64,000 nucleotides of DNA from Paragonimus skrjabini miyazakii (lineage: Eukaryota; Platyhelminthes; Trematoda; Plagiorchiida; Troglotrematidae). The notes under the pieces were generated by a model that saw nothing but the letters and a program-made list of their open reading frames with translations, had not been told where the DNA came from and made no database searches. Shown piece by piece: positions 14,022 to 25,499 of this stretch. How positions within the stretch are numbered: position 1 is the first letter of the stretch; every line of letters starts with the position of its first letter. The stretch lies in the NCBI GenBank assembly GCA_014338405.1, contig JTDE01000213.1, positions 222,839 to 286,838 of the forward strand. Reading direction: 5' to 3'. The position numbers were made by a program, and so were the translations under genes.

Positions 14022-15635
14022 CTAGGAAAAATGATCGCATCCAGTCATTTCATCGCAGACTAGAATAAGTGTGTCATAACTCAACTTTTTGACCATACTA
14101 AAGCTTCAGTATAAAGTGTGAAGTAGCTACTAGGCAAATCCCAATTTTTCAAGTGATGGTGTGGTGAATACATATAAGTAGGGTAGGTAAGACAAGCGGC
14201 TTTTATGACATCAGTAATCTACTTGTCTTCCTGAGGTACTCTGATCTAAAGTCTCCCTTCTCACTTGTTAAGTCCCCTCTCAGTTATTGAACCATTTCTC
14301 CATGCACAAAGACACGTTGTTAAGTTTGATCAACGTGGAAATCTTCCGATTGTTCAACTATTACACGTTTTTAATTCGATTACATTTCTTTAGCTTTCCA
14401 GTTATTGTTGCCTTCGGTTTACCAACAAAGAGTATATTTTAAAGTTGAGGTCAGTCCATATCGTTGTGTAATAGGCCACTTGTTCTAATGAAAAAATCCT
14501 AACATGACACAGTCAGAAATAGAGTGCAATACGGTGCATGTTCTACAAATAAAGCCGTTGCCAAGGAAAACAGACATTGTTAGTTTCAGTTTCTCCTCCC
14601 GAAAATCAGTTGCAGCATCTTGCACCCACATGTGAATGAGACGGAGAAGAATAATACAACTTGTTTACAAAATACGCGAAAAAATTAGTAGCACAGCCGT
14701 TGACGTGACACAACAGATTTACCAGAACCACCGCCGTGTATGGATAAATAAATCGATGACGTGGTGAATCCTGAATAGAGAATTAAATGTCCATGCGGTC
14801 AGGTTACAACGGTTCTATATCACTGTTATCTTTTGTAAAGTAAGTACATAATAACAGCGCACAGAACATGGAAACAAAACTGCAAAATAATATTGTTTTT
14901 ACTACCTTCATCGACTTAGTTGTGTAGCAGTACAACAATGAGAACAACTATTGTAAATTAACATATTGTCGTGTTGTACTTCAGTCAGATACGCGGTTTA
15001 CACATCTGGATTTATTAAGCTGTTTCCATTAGATAAACATTCTAATGCTTATTTACTCTAAAAAGATATCAAATGCTTACATTCCATATATATACATTTG
15101 TTCACCGAACTTGGCACTTAGGTTACAACCATGTTCAACTCTATGCGTTTAAACGCAGAACCACTGATTATATCAGCTCATCTGCCGATAAAACATTTTC
15201 AACCTAAATACGAAGCTCGACGAACAAACGGCTACCGAAGCTATCATTCTGAGCTATTAACTACACCACTGTTCCAAACCATCACTTTAACGGCCTGTTT
15301 TGTTGAGTGAGTCATCCAGTTAGGGTCATCAGTCAGTGGTTCGATTAGCCGGTCTTTCTTGTGTAAACTATACAAATGATAACCTTCATGGTTTTCATGC
15401 TACGTCATTCCAGTTATTCACAGGCATAAAGCAAATGACCTCCACTCTTATCGATTCACCTTTTGAGCACACACGACTCAGTTTACTAAGTGGGAAACTG
15501 CATGGACACTTAATCAGTGTAAAAAAACGATCTGCTCGAAAAACCAGGACGAATTTGTTCCCTGGATGCACAGTGGATTAATTATTTACTATTTATTCTA
15601 ATTTCTTATGTTCATCAGCACAGAAAGAAGACATG

Positions 15636-15676
15636 TTGCGATATGTTGACATTTCGTTTACTTTCATCAGTCGCAA
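15636..15676 (-). ncRNA. hammerhead ribozyme candidate, type I, solitary
   Basis: Read on the minus strand, the segment can fold as a hammerhead. The stem I strands UUGCGA and UCGCAA pair over 6 bp. The core CUGAUGA is at 15670-15664 and GAA at 15655-15653. Stem III is AUG/CAU closing a UCAA loop. Cleavage would follow an AUA triplet, between 15642 and 15641. The stem II segment AAGUAAAC pairs poorly (only an internal GU/AC), so the ribozyme may be decayed or very weak. No PLE coding sequence was seen on either side, so it looks solitary. Confidence 0.5.
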
Positions 15677-15875
15677 ACGTAAAACAAGCAATTTATATAT
15701 GACAGACAATTAGAGATAGACAGGGTGTGGACACGCATACACTCACACCACGTATTATATAATCACCACCAAGGCAACCCTATAGATTGCTTCACCCACT
15801 TTTGTGCACATAGCGCCGGTTGGTGAGCTCTAATCAGCATGGCTTCGCTAATGGCCAGTAGTTTCGGGTTCTGAT

Positions 15876-15916
15876 GATGTAACAATATTTTGAAAGAGTT
15901 AAGTGGGACCACCTGG
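15876..15916 (+). repeat. short repeat with hammerhead-like core, copy A
   Basis: The sequence has CTGATGA, then 14 bases, then GAAAG, then AAGTGGGACCACCT. Its reverse complement aligns with 48596-48628, which has TTAGTGGAACCACCT, TTTTC and CCTCATCAG in the same order. The pair therefore look like diverged members of one repeat. The order CTGATGA then GAAA matches the hammerhead core, but stem II is poor and no convincing stem III was found. It may derive from a PLE terminal repeat. Confidence 0.3.
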
Positions 15917-17229
15917 TGACCTGTTATCATGAGGTGTCTGGCAATCGATGATGCGGGGCTCCGAGTAACAGATTCACGGACAGATTATGGACGATTGCAA
16001 CCAATGCAAAATATCATCTTTTTTGAATGAGTTTGTAACACGTGATATCCAGTATATGGATGCTTTATTTTCTTGAGTTGATAGACCAGAGCTTCCAGCT
16101 AGTCGGTCGTGAGGAATCCGGATTTCACATTCTGGTACTACAAGAAAAACGATCAGTCAATTCTAGGTGTGGATTAGTCAAGTCAGTTCATCCTATGAAA
16201 TACGAGTCTAGAATTACCTAGTCGTTTTGTGTAAAACCAACCAAAGTAAATTATTTTTGCTTACAGGTCCATATATTTCATACGCTTTAAATATTAGTCA
16301 TGTAAATAGTCTTTTTGAAACAAGTGTTATTGCAGATGGTCCACTGGTATCATTAATGATCTATTACTATATTAATTGGTAGCTCAAACAAGTTCAATTA
16401 AGATCAATTTATAGACTAGTTAAAGAGAAACGAAAGTATGGAATAGAAAGTGCTGAAACCATGAAAGCTGAGGGTTTATACGTGTACCACAACCTTATGA
16501 TATCCTTCGGAGTTAGTCAGTTGCGCTTCGGTGTATTTAGTAAGAGACCAATTACGTACATCGTTCAGTACCTTCAGCTCCTCTGCAGCAATCAGCGAAA
16601 GTGGAAGGTAGTCAGCAGTTTTATCTTTGCTAGTTCTTGTTTTTAGATTTCTATCATGCAGTTTCAGACTTAAGTGTTCTTTTAAAATTGGATTGCTTTT
16701 GGCGGTTTTTCTTCAAATAAGTATCCATATTATGCTTAATTAGGAAGGCCAACTCCAATTTCATCCAAGGACAATGTCAAGCTTTGTTTTACTTCTGTTT
16801 CTAGATGAAAACTGGTTACCATCACGACCTAGCAGATGTTAAAATGTTTTAGATAAATGTTGCCGTTTGAAAGCGGATGTATGATAACAGAGATACCACC
16901 GATAATTTACTGGAAACAAGTTGATGCAAAAAAAGTTATCAGTTTTATTTTCGGAGACATAAAAAGACAGATGACGTTGATTACTCTAACAGCTGGGTGT
17001 GTGAACGCATATATGAACACATAAGTTGTAAGCATACGAGTGACTTAAAAAAGATAGAAGATTATGTAGTATTCAGCTCTTCGGTGAATCATCAATCCAC
17101 CTGTACTAACTCTACCAAACCCAGCTTACCAATTTCATACTGCCTACTGTTGGACTAACACTGGTTTTGTAAATGGTAGCACAGTAAAATCGATACGTCT
17201 GCGTCATACTTTAAAAACATGATTGGCTG

Positions 17230-17380
17230 ATTATGGACGGCTAGCGCTTTCTAACTGATTCGTCAAACACTGTACCCAAGAGTATCACCCAACTGGATAT
17301 TACTGTATGCAGCAGGAGAAATGTGCACAAGACAGTTTTGAAAAGCCTTGGATAATACATGCGACAGCTGCATAGTAAAT
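17230..17380 (+). repeat. tRNA-derived SINE with hammerhead, decayed copy 2
   Basis: The segment aligns by eye with the SINE at 63203-63425: TCGTCAAACACTGTACCC matches the head around 63252, TTACTG then GCAGCAGGAGAAAT matches the deleted ribozyme core (63303-63333), and TTGGATAATACATGCGACAG matches the tail of copies 1 and 4. The core CTGACGA is lost and stem II is deleted, so no active ribozyme is expected. Confidence 0.4.
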
Positions 17381-17399
17381 GAAGAAAAAATAATCGGCC

Positions 17400-20300
17400 T
17401 GGAATTATTTATCATAATTAGTGTAAGCTGGAATAAACAGAAGTCAATTTCATTACAACCAGAAATGTATAAAATATAAAAATTACTATCCGTGTCGTTT
17501 GCACCAACTATGAATGGGAGGACGCACAGTAACCATCAAATAAAGTTTGATCTAACCTGATAACGAAACATGCAAATTCTACACTTGTTCCTGTTGTTAA
17601 AATAGGGTGAAGAGACAGATTAGCTGTCTTCTTCTAATAATACTAGCATAAATTGGATTCCAGATAATTCATTTGCTCATCCGAACAGCTCAGAAGCGAT
17701 CTCAAGATAGTAACGATACTTATGAATCTCATTTAAATGAAGGTACCGCTGAACATAAATGTTAATATATATTGGCATTGCGAGATGTAAAATCGTAACC
17801 TACAATCTGGACGGTAGTTTATTACATGACCATTTAAGCAATACTGTTGTGACCGCAAAGGACGCTTGGTCTGAGAATTGCATTATTGCACAAACTCCCG
17901 TATATGTCATGTCAAAAATCAAACCACAAACGCGTACACTCATTTGCACGTCAGATATGCATTCACATACATAATTGCCATTCGCCTTGATAAAACTTCT
18001 GCCGTAGCGCTTACACACTTTTCCGATAGTCTCTTCTTGCCCTTCGCCTTCCTGGCGTTCGCAGCTTGCCCATTTGTTCTTGAATGTCTTCTGTGGGTAA
18101 CATTATTTGTGAATAGTATGCTACTCACAACGAAACTGCCTGTCATTCAACAACACTACGGAAGGTGATCGTGTTTACCAGCTGACTGGTAAAGTCTTTC
18201 AAACAATGGACGATTGCGGTACACAACAATAAATGATGGGTGCTTGGTAGGAGGCTTTCACTCATAAAGGAAGCATTGTAACACCGACGGTTTAACTGGT
18301 GAGTGTACAGTATTCCAAACATCCATTTATCAATACAAACCAGTATGTTCACCAGGCTAGAAGCGATCAAACAAAGTTTCCGGCGCTTACCGAGTAACGT
18401 GTTCAGGTTTCTGATCTAATATTTCCTGACAAAAATCAAAACAGACTAGCCTCAGACGTTGATATGCCGGTTACCAAATAAATAAGTCCTCACTAGTGTT
18501 CAATACATTTGAATGGGAAAATTCACTTTTGCACATGAGTAGTCAATGTGTTTTATTGATTTAAAATGCACACCCTTACATTTGATCACGGCTTTTGAGT
18601 TACTCACGAGAGGTTGTAAATGAGGGGTTACAAGCAACTGTTTGGTCATACTCACAGTGAGATGAGTGGTGCTATAGTTAACATACTAGTTATATAAGCA
18701 CTAAGACATCATTTTCAATTCGGTTTGGAATAAATAAATCACCGATGCAGAAGTCCACTAAAGCATTATTCAGTGCTGGCTCTTCTGTCAAAATGGAGGA
18801 GACTGAAATACCTACCTTAATGAAGTTGGTTAATTTCAGGAGTGTCTTAATGCTATCCTAGTCATGTGTTCTAGAAAACCGGACAAGATTTTGTAAAGAA
18901 TTTGAATTCGACTGTACGGCTGCGTTGTTTCCATTGTCCGGAGATATTCTTGCATACCACCAACATAAACGGTTAATATGAAGTTAACTATCGGCAACCG
19001 CTCCATCATTTGCTTCCAGTCAGTTGACAAGCTTGATCTTATCTACAAATAACAGGCACACACTAATTGAAAACCACCAGTACACATTAGATTTTAATAA
19101 AAATTATTTACTGTGTGCATATGTGCATATCAAAGATTTTAAAATTTTTAGTGTGTACATTAAATAAGACATGCGTTGAGTGTTATCGGTGTATCAGAAT
19201 CATTCTTGGCGGTTCGATTGTGCTGCACTATAAATTTGATCAATGATTCAACATATCTCCTAACGGTCGATCGTCGAGTTTAGCCTGAAGGGCACATGCG
19301 CATGAAATCTCTGACAGACGTTTATCCTCCAGTTGAATAGATAAGGCGAAATCTATCATCTTCATTGATCAACATTCATACATGGTTGTAGTGACATAAC
19401 TGCAAGATTAAAGTCTTTAATGAACATCTCTGCATGGCACTGTGAGATCCTTCTTGCAATGTGGCGGCTAAGAAATAAACATTTTCAAAACGAAGCGCAT
19501 TAATATTGCTGGCAAAGGGCTTCATCAATGAGAATTTAACTGCGATAACTTCCATAAGCTTTTGAAAAAGTGCTACGTCTATCCATCTCTCGTATAAGAT
19601 AGTATCATTTACTGAGAGTCAGTCCATCTATCTGCTTTTAGCTGACACTTTCTTTGTCTGAGTGTTGACTCTGACTTAGTAGGTCGCAAATTCTTTTGTA
19701 AGTAATTCTTTATCAGAAAATGTCACTTCCTTGCTTTGGTTGCCTTCAGCTAATATGATCAGCGACCGTTTGTGTTTCGCTGAACTGCCAAGTTATTTCT
19801 CAGTTTTGGCAAAATTACCGAGAGTTTCTCGGTCAGTCGTATGTACCGCGTTTACGGATTGACTGAATGACCGTACACTTTTCAGAAGTATCTGAAGAAT
19901 ACAAATTGTTCATCATTCAACGCCTGTTGCTTTTTTGATCAATACTTCAGAAATCCTGTTTTTTTTTCCGTTCTGGCACTCAACGCGGGTGATGGGAACT
20001 TGTGTAGTTTACTTCCAGTCTGATGCGTATATCTATACGTACATCTGTGTCTCACGCAGTCAATTATGTGGCTCATTCATGTTCCCCATGAGCAGCAGTG
20101 AATCGATTAAAAAACCTCCACTCCACGTTCCAGCGTGATCCATTTTGTGTGCCAGGTGCGCCTATTAAACAGATTGGTGTGCGTACACTTTACTAAATGG
20201 TTTTTAGAATGGTATGTATAACAACGTTACACCACTGAAGAAGTGTCTTTGACACTGTAAACTGACCCAGTGACTTTTATTGAAAACCAAACCAGCGACT

Positions 20301-21700
20301 TCAGAAGCTGCGGGAAATATCATCGCACAACGTGATAACTTGCAAATACGTAACCATTTTATAGAGGAATTAGAAGATAGAGGACCGTGACATATAATCT
20401 TAACGCGGATGATTGCATTCAAACGTGTGCTGTTAACGATAACTCAAACAGCATGAGCACGTCGTATGTCATTGACCTATGAAGCCTGGTCACCCACATT
20501 TTCTGTGAAGTCTAACATGTTCCGGCTTTCCGTAACTTAGTTAATGTGTTAGTAGCGAGTAATTTTTGGATTACACAATTTTTGTTCGGAAGCAGCGCTT
20601 TTAATCATCCCCCAAGGCTTCTAAGTTGTAGGCTTTCAGGTCATTAAAACGTTGCAACATTCTTAAATTTCAGAGCAAAATGTATCAAGCATAGCGCTTG
20701 AGCTTTCTAATTTTATTGGTGCGAATGTTTAATACTTACTGCATAATTTGGACTATTCCTTGGTTTTAGTTGGTGTCCGTTAATCACATACATATATTAT
20801 AACAACCACAAAGTTGTGATGGAACAAAAACAAAATTGACGGTTTAATTTTAGGTCTACACTGCTGAAACATCCGAGAGGATCGTTTTGTGTATAGTGGG
20901 CAATTTTTTGCTAGTCAAGTAGACACAAGATATGGTAAGATATTTGGTAAAACGAAGCAACAGTTTTTATGCTCAGTGCATGCCAGACGTATAACTCAAG
21001 GTAATCTTTCTCCGTCAAGGTCAGCATATAACAACATCTTAGTGACAACACGCGGTGGACAAAACTGTGTGGCAACGTGTACTTTCTGTTGAATTTAAGC
21101 TAGTCTTCATGATCCTCCAGTATAAAAGTGAAATCACGTGTATAATTGGCTGGAATGTAGGAAATTGCTGTATATACAACATCAAATGTTCAGTAAAAAT
21201 ACACAATAGTCAGTTGAGCAAGCTGATTTCGCATTCACCCATTTTTTAAATTCTTACTTGGCACATTATACTGATCACACAGAAAGGTATCAATCGTAGG
21301 GAGCACACACTTGAATCAATACGCTTTTTTCTTAATCATATCGTAACAGAAAAACTTCAGGACAGTTTTGACTACTTTTATCAATATATAGTTGAATTAC
21401 GCATGACAGTAATGCCAACGAATCGCCCACCTTAATGTCTACCAACATTTTATTGCATTACCCCAATAGTCTCATTTTTCATGGCTTGCGGTCAAGGGAC
21501 TAGAAAACATAACACTGTGGTAGCAATTTCCATATTCCTGAAACTAACTAACATTCACCCTGCATCGAGCACAACTAAATTCTAGCTGACAATTACTTAT
21601 TCAATTACTGATGTATTTGGGAAATCCGGTCTCAGCAATCGATCCACTGGATCACTTGGTGGATTTTAAAGGAGACAGCAAGCCAGGTGGATGACTAAGT
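17400..21700. other. no recognised feature
   Basis: No coding domain, RNA gene or repeat was identified. Open frames around 17759-18370 overlap on both strands without motifs. Confidence 0.45.
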
Positions 21701-21732
21701 TCGAATGTGCGAGTTCCAAGTGGTTCCAATGT

Positions 21733-21812
21733 GGTTCCGTAGCTCAGCTGATAAACCACTTGCCGCATTTTGACATACTGTTTTTGTGACTGGTTCGAGT
21801 CCAGCCGGAGAC
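21733..21812 (+). tRNA. tRNA-like pseudogene or SINE head
   Basis: The acceptor strands GGTTCCG (21733-21739) and CGGAGAC (21806-21812) pair with one mismatch and one wobble. The T arm CTGG-TTCGAGT-CCAG is intact, and GGTTCGAGTCC is a perfect B box. The A-box side TAGCTCAGCTGATA is close to consensus, but the expected GAGC closing the D stem is ACCA, so the D arm does not fold. The anticodon arm is not clear. A run of seven T follows shortly after and could stop Pol III. It is best read as a tRNA-derived pseudogene or the head of a SINE, not a working tRNA. Confidence 0.55.
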
Positions 21813-24199
21813 TTAATTTTTTTCAGTCAGATCTCTTCTTAATTATTTTCCAATCTACATATTAGTACTGGGTTATAGTACAAGTGATGAAGACACAAAA
21901 ATGTGTCGGTTTGTAATAACTGATTCCATTCATAAAAATCCATTCATATTTTTTTGTAAATAGGGACATTTGGCAATTATAGTGAAGGCGATGAAGATGT
22001 ACAGTTTTAACAGAATATTACATCCACTTCAGGTCATGTGTCGGAGTCTGACAACCCAGACTGCACTGACGGAATCGATGTATGAAGTAATATCTTCAAG
22101 ATGAACAGCAGCCTCCAGTGTGACATATTACATAGAAAGTTTCTACCAGGGTTATCGCTCAAGACCTTGTTCTCGAATGCATGCAAAAACAGAGAGGAGT
22201 GAAGCATATTTCAACAAATAACATCAATGTCGATATTTTCAGTATTACTCCTAGCCTAGAAACATCTGTGAAATTTGTGATCTCCGTTAAATCTTCGAAA
22301 AACACTAAACAAACTCAATTATTTTGTATTCCATGAGAAACTTGTTAAACAGCTTCTCTCCTCACTTCATTTATCTATCAGTTTGAAGTCATAACTAAAG
22401 TTTCGTTAATAGGGATTGTTCGCTCGTCTAGCAAGATGTACATCTTTACTGCAACTGTACTTCAACGGGGCGCATGCCACGCTTTTGTCAAAAACGCGTG
22501 CAACTCCTGACTACAATGACAACCTTGTCAATCATGAAGCCATCCATTTGTAAAAAGTCCGGTTTTTGTTAACTTCAAACGAATAACAAGAACCGCATGT
22601 CACCACAGCGTACGTGCTTCAAAAACATGTTCATGAGCAGAATTACGGTTAACGTAATGTCTTCCGGCTGTGCAAACCCTTGTTGGATAGAGAATTCAGA
22701 TGAATGGACCTCAACTATAAAATCCGTTTGCTATGGAGGAGACTGTAACTCGTTTTTATGTAACAAAATTAGCATTTCACGAATGTCAACGTAATTAAAA
22801 TTCTGAATGCGGTCATGGTAACGGTATTTTTAGCTGTCAAACTGAAACAGGTGCAAAACTTGAAGTTAGCATTTCTTCATAAAAAGCACTTATGGATATG
22901 CTCGTTCCATATCGGAAGCTGCGATTGATTGTGGACGATGCTGAATTTACAGCAATGAATTTTTCCTCATTAAGAAACGGCTATTTGATCTCTAAGATAC
23001 TTTCTGAAATTTCGTCCTATCTATCGATTTATCACAACGTTTTAAAGCAGTTAATGAAATGCGTTACCATTCTACCTATTTCCGACGGACTATGTTATAC
23101 AACGTCCAGGCGCAGAAAGTGGTTCATATCTGTAAACATAATAACCAAGGTTTTGATAATCGTCTTGAATCAATTTGTCCGACTAGTACTAATTGTGGAA
23201 ACTTACTGTTTACTTACATGCAAGTATTGACTTACATATCGTGCCCATATGAGCTTACACATTGTCATTAAACGGAAAACTTGTAACCATGTTTGCGATC
23301 AGTAAAATCAATATTCTTGCAGATACTTAAACATTAATGAGTGCCCTGGTCACACACTGAAATTGTTTCAATGTTAAAACCATTGGAGACAGAAACACTG
23401 AAAATATTCTAACAATGCATGCGCTAAGAACGTACATAAATTGTGTTAGTAGTTTTGACTCCGTATCTTCTCCCATTTTCATTTGATTTCCGGAATTAAG
23501 CAACAAACTCAACTGTATTCTCGTGTGAAAATCGATAAATCGAAGAAACACTGGTGTGCACTACACTTAGGTGATCAATACTGCCTTGTACTTGTTATGA
23601 GTCGGCAGTGAGTTGGTGTGTTTGCATAATTGGTCCACGTAAGCTGATCGGTGGAAAATGCCATGGTTCGCATTTTTGTTGAAGGCTCCACTTCAAGTTT
23701 CACACATGTGTCACAGTGGACTGTTAAGCAGATACTTGTTTTGACTGTTAAATGATAGTCAGCAGCACGACTGCCCCTACGATATTATTTACAATATGAT
23801 CAGTTTGTCAGTACAACTACAATATTGTACATACGCCGTCAAATGGTAGGAGTTGTAGAAATATCTTCACACATTAACAGAGAGTTATTCTTATGAGGCA
23901 ACAGGTAAATACCATATTTCAGTAAGAGAACCTTACGAAAAATAACAAAAACTTCCTGAACACTACGCAGATTAATAATTTGCTATTGAAATGTTCACGA
24001 GTATCATTGATCGAAATGTGAGGCGTTCACACAAAAAGGTAACCCGATTCATAGGTCTCGGCTTATGAGTGCCACGGATTATGCGAAATTGGGGATTTTG
24101 TGGAGTGATTGGGTTAAATCGTGTTATCGTGTTTGTATGAGTTTAACGATTTACTAAAAGAGCATTACATTAAGAGGGTAAGAAGACAAACATTGCGAG

Positions 24200-24445
24200 A
24201 TGCAAGCATTTCGTTTATTCGTATCAGTCAATCCCATCCGTAAAACCCTCAGCTCCCGTTCTCTGAAGGATTCTTTTGAGTTATGTGATATTTTGGAGAA
24301 CGTTTCGGTGAGTTCCACACAAAGAATGTATTCAGTTGACGTTGACTCACTATTCATAACCGTTCCATTATGGGAAGCAGTTGATTATTTGTGTAAGTTT
24401 ATTGTGATTCAATATTTATTTGCCCATCCCTGTCGACTACCTTAA
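24200..24445 (+). pseudogene. PLE reverse transcriptase, palm motif A piece
   Basis: The frame contains LSSRSLKDSFELCDILEN followed by YSVDVDSLFITVPL, the PLE form of RT motif A with the first metal-binding Asp and the SLF-x-x-VP signature. It is closed by a TAA three codons before the ATG, so the ATG is not a true start. The frame ends at TAA 24443-24445, and the RT continues in another frame. RT would copy the element RNA into DNA at the target; here it is truncated at both sides. Confidence 0.85.
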
Positions 24446-24494
24446 ATAATTGATTCCTATGTGTGCGGAAAACACTCGGTTTGAATTCGATTGA

Positions 24495-24740
24495 TGTGCT
24501 CATAAGCAAATTGACGGTGTAGCAATGGGCAGCCCGTTGGGCCCAACATTGGCTGATATTTTTCTTGGAATGGTGGAAGATGGACTATCAGATTATATTG
24601 ACCGTTCTTTGTTTTATAAGCGTCATGTCGATGACATCCTAATATTGACCAATGTTGATCATTTTAGAACTCTTTCACATCGGTTTAACTTCACTCATCG
24701 AAATCTCCGTGTCACACATGAACTAGAGCTAGATGACTAA
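24495..24740 (+). pseudogene. PLE reverse transcriptase, motifs B and C
   Basis: The frame reads through KQIDGVAMGSPLGPTLADIF (motif B of PLE RTs) and then RHVDDILIL, which carries the two catalytic Asp residues of motif C. The catalytic core is therefore kept. The frame is bounded by TGA at 24492-24494, inside sequence that still aligns upstream (ENTRFEFD), and by TAA at 24738-24740 just before LPFLDV. Apart from that single stop the frame is continuous with the next piece. The ATG at 24525 lies inside motif B and is not a real start. Confidence 0.9.
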
Positions 24741-25286
24741 CTACCATTTTTGGACGTCCTTACTTCTAGACATTCAGACGGTACACTTCGTAGGTCTGTT
24801 TATCGAAAAACCACATGGAGTGGGCAGTATACAAAATTCTCTTCATTTGCGCCCGTGACTTATAAACATAGTTTGGTACGAACCATTTTTCATCGAGCAA
24901 GGAAAGTATGTACAGCCGAACACCTGAAGTCTGAAGAGGAGCTCTTGAATGGTGTTCTGCTGGCGAATGGATATCCGGCCAAATTTATTGAAATTCATTG
25001 CGAAGAACGAGTGGCTACCCCCTCCCCCCAACCACATTCAATGCCGAAGAAGCAGGTTTTTATCACCTTTCCTCACACAGGTGACCACAATATCACCGGT
25101 GTAAGTCGAAAGTTGAAATCAGCCACTGATCGCACATATCCCGCAGCGGAACTGCGCTTGTTGCTTTCCACCCGCAGGATCAGTTTCCACCGCCCCGATC
25201 GTTCTTTCTCGGAAAACTCTGCCTCTCATGTTATCTACAGGTTCACTTGCAGTTGCGGTAACCCATACATTAGAAGAACGGACTGA
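24741..25286 (+). pseudogene. PLE RT C-terminus and GIY-YIG start
   Basis: In the same frame as the previous piece, this part gives LPFLDVLTSRHSDG, then the PLE-typical TWSGQYTKFSSFAPV and RARKVC region and NGYPAKFIE. A linker follows, and near 25237-25286 the frame reaches the zinc-like FTCSCG and PYIRRTD, equivalent to the GIY-YIG segment Y-I-G-R-T with Gly changed to Arg. The TGA at 25284-25286 stops the frame inside the nuclease. The loss of the invariant Gly and the stop make the nuclease inactive. Confidence 0.88.
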
Positions 25287-25479
25287 AACTTATGGCTTAC
25301 GGAAGGCGGAGCACATCCCCAATTGGCTAATGCAAACACTGACACAACGCGGGTCAGTATGCCAACATTCGAACAGAAATCCGGCGTCTTCGATCGCGAA
25401 ACACTTGTTCGCAGCAGGTCATGTGGTCATGTGCCCTCTTGATGAACTGGATAAAAGGAACTCAATGTTTCAAAAATGA
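25287..25479 (+). pseudogene. PLE GIY-YIG endonuclease, C-terminal piece
   Basis: After a frame change the sequence continues as RKAEHIPNWL and then NPASSIAKHLFAAGH, which matches the helix and the SAIAxHL-GH block of PLE GIY-YIG nucleases. The C-terminal conserved segment that usually follows was not recognised before the stop at about 25479, so this copy is truncated or diverged there. Placed directly after the RT piece, it shows the usual PLE order RT then endonuclease. Confidence 0.8.
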
Positions 25480-25499
25480 CATTTAATTTCAAAGTGAAC

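Larger units (their letters stand above)
24197..25480 (+). mobile_element. Penelope-like retroelement, degenerate
   Basis: The region encodes consecutive parts of a PLE polyprotein, a reverse transcriptase followed by a GIY-YIG endonuclease, across four pieces in two frames. The N-terminal RT half and the terminal repeats were not found, so both ends are missing or too diverged. Breaks seen directly are a frame change between 24445 and 24495, an in-frame TGA at 24492-24494, a TAA at 24738-24740, and a TGA at 25284-25286 with a frame change beside it. The element is dead but still easily recognised. Confidence 0.9.

Noticed and set aside
15602..15618. Second CUGAUGA-GAAA pair just beyond the 15.66-kb hammerhead
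   Set aside because: Only six A/U-rich bases separate the core parts, stem II does not form and stem I does not pair. AT-rich coincidence is likely.
22892..23271. Overlapping open frames of 112 and 70 codons
   Set aside because: No recognised motif; two frames overlap as expected by chance in T-rich sequence.
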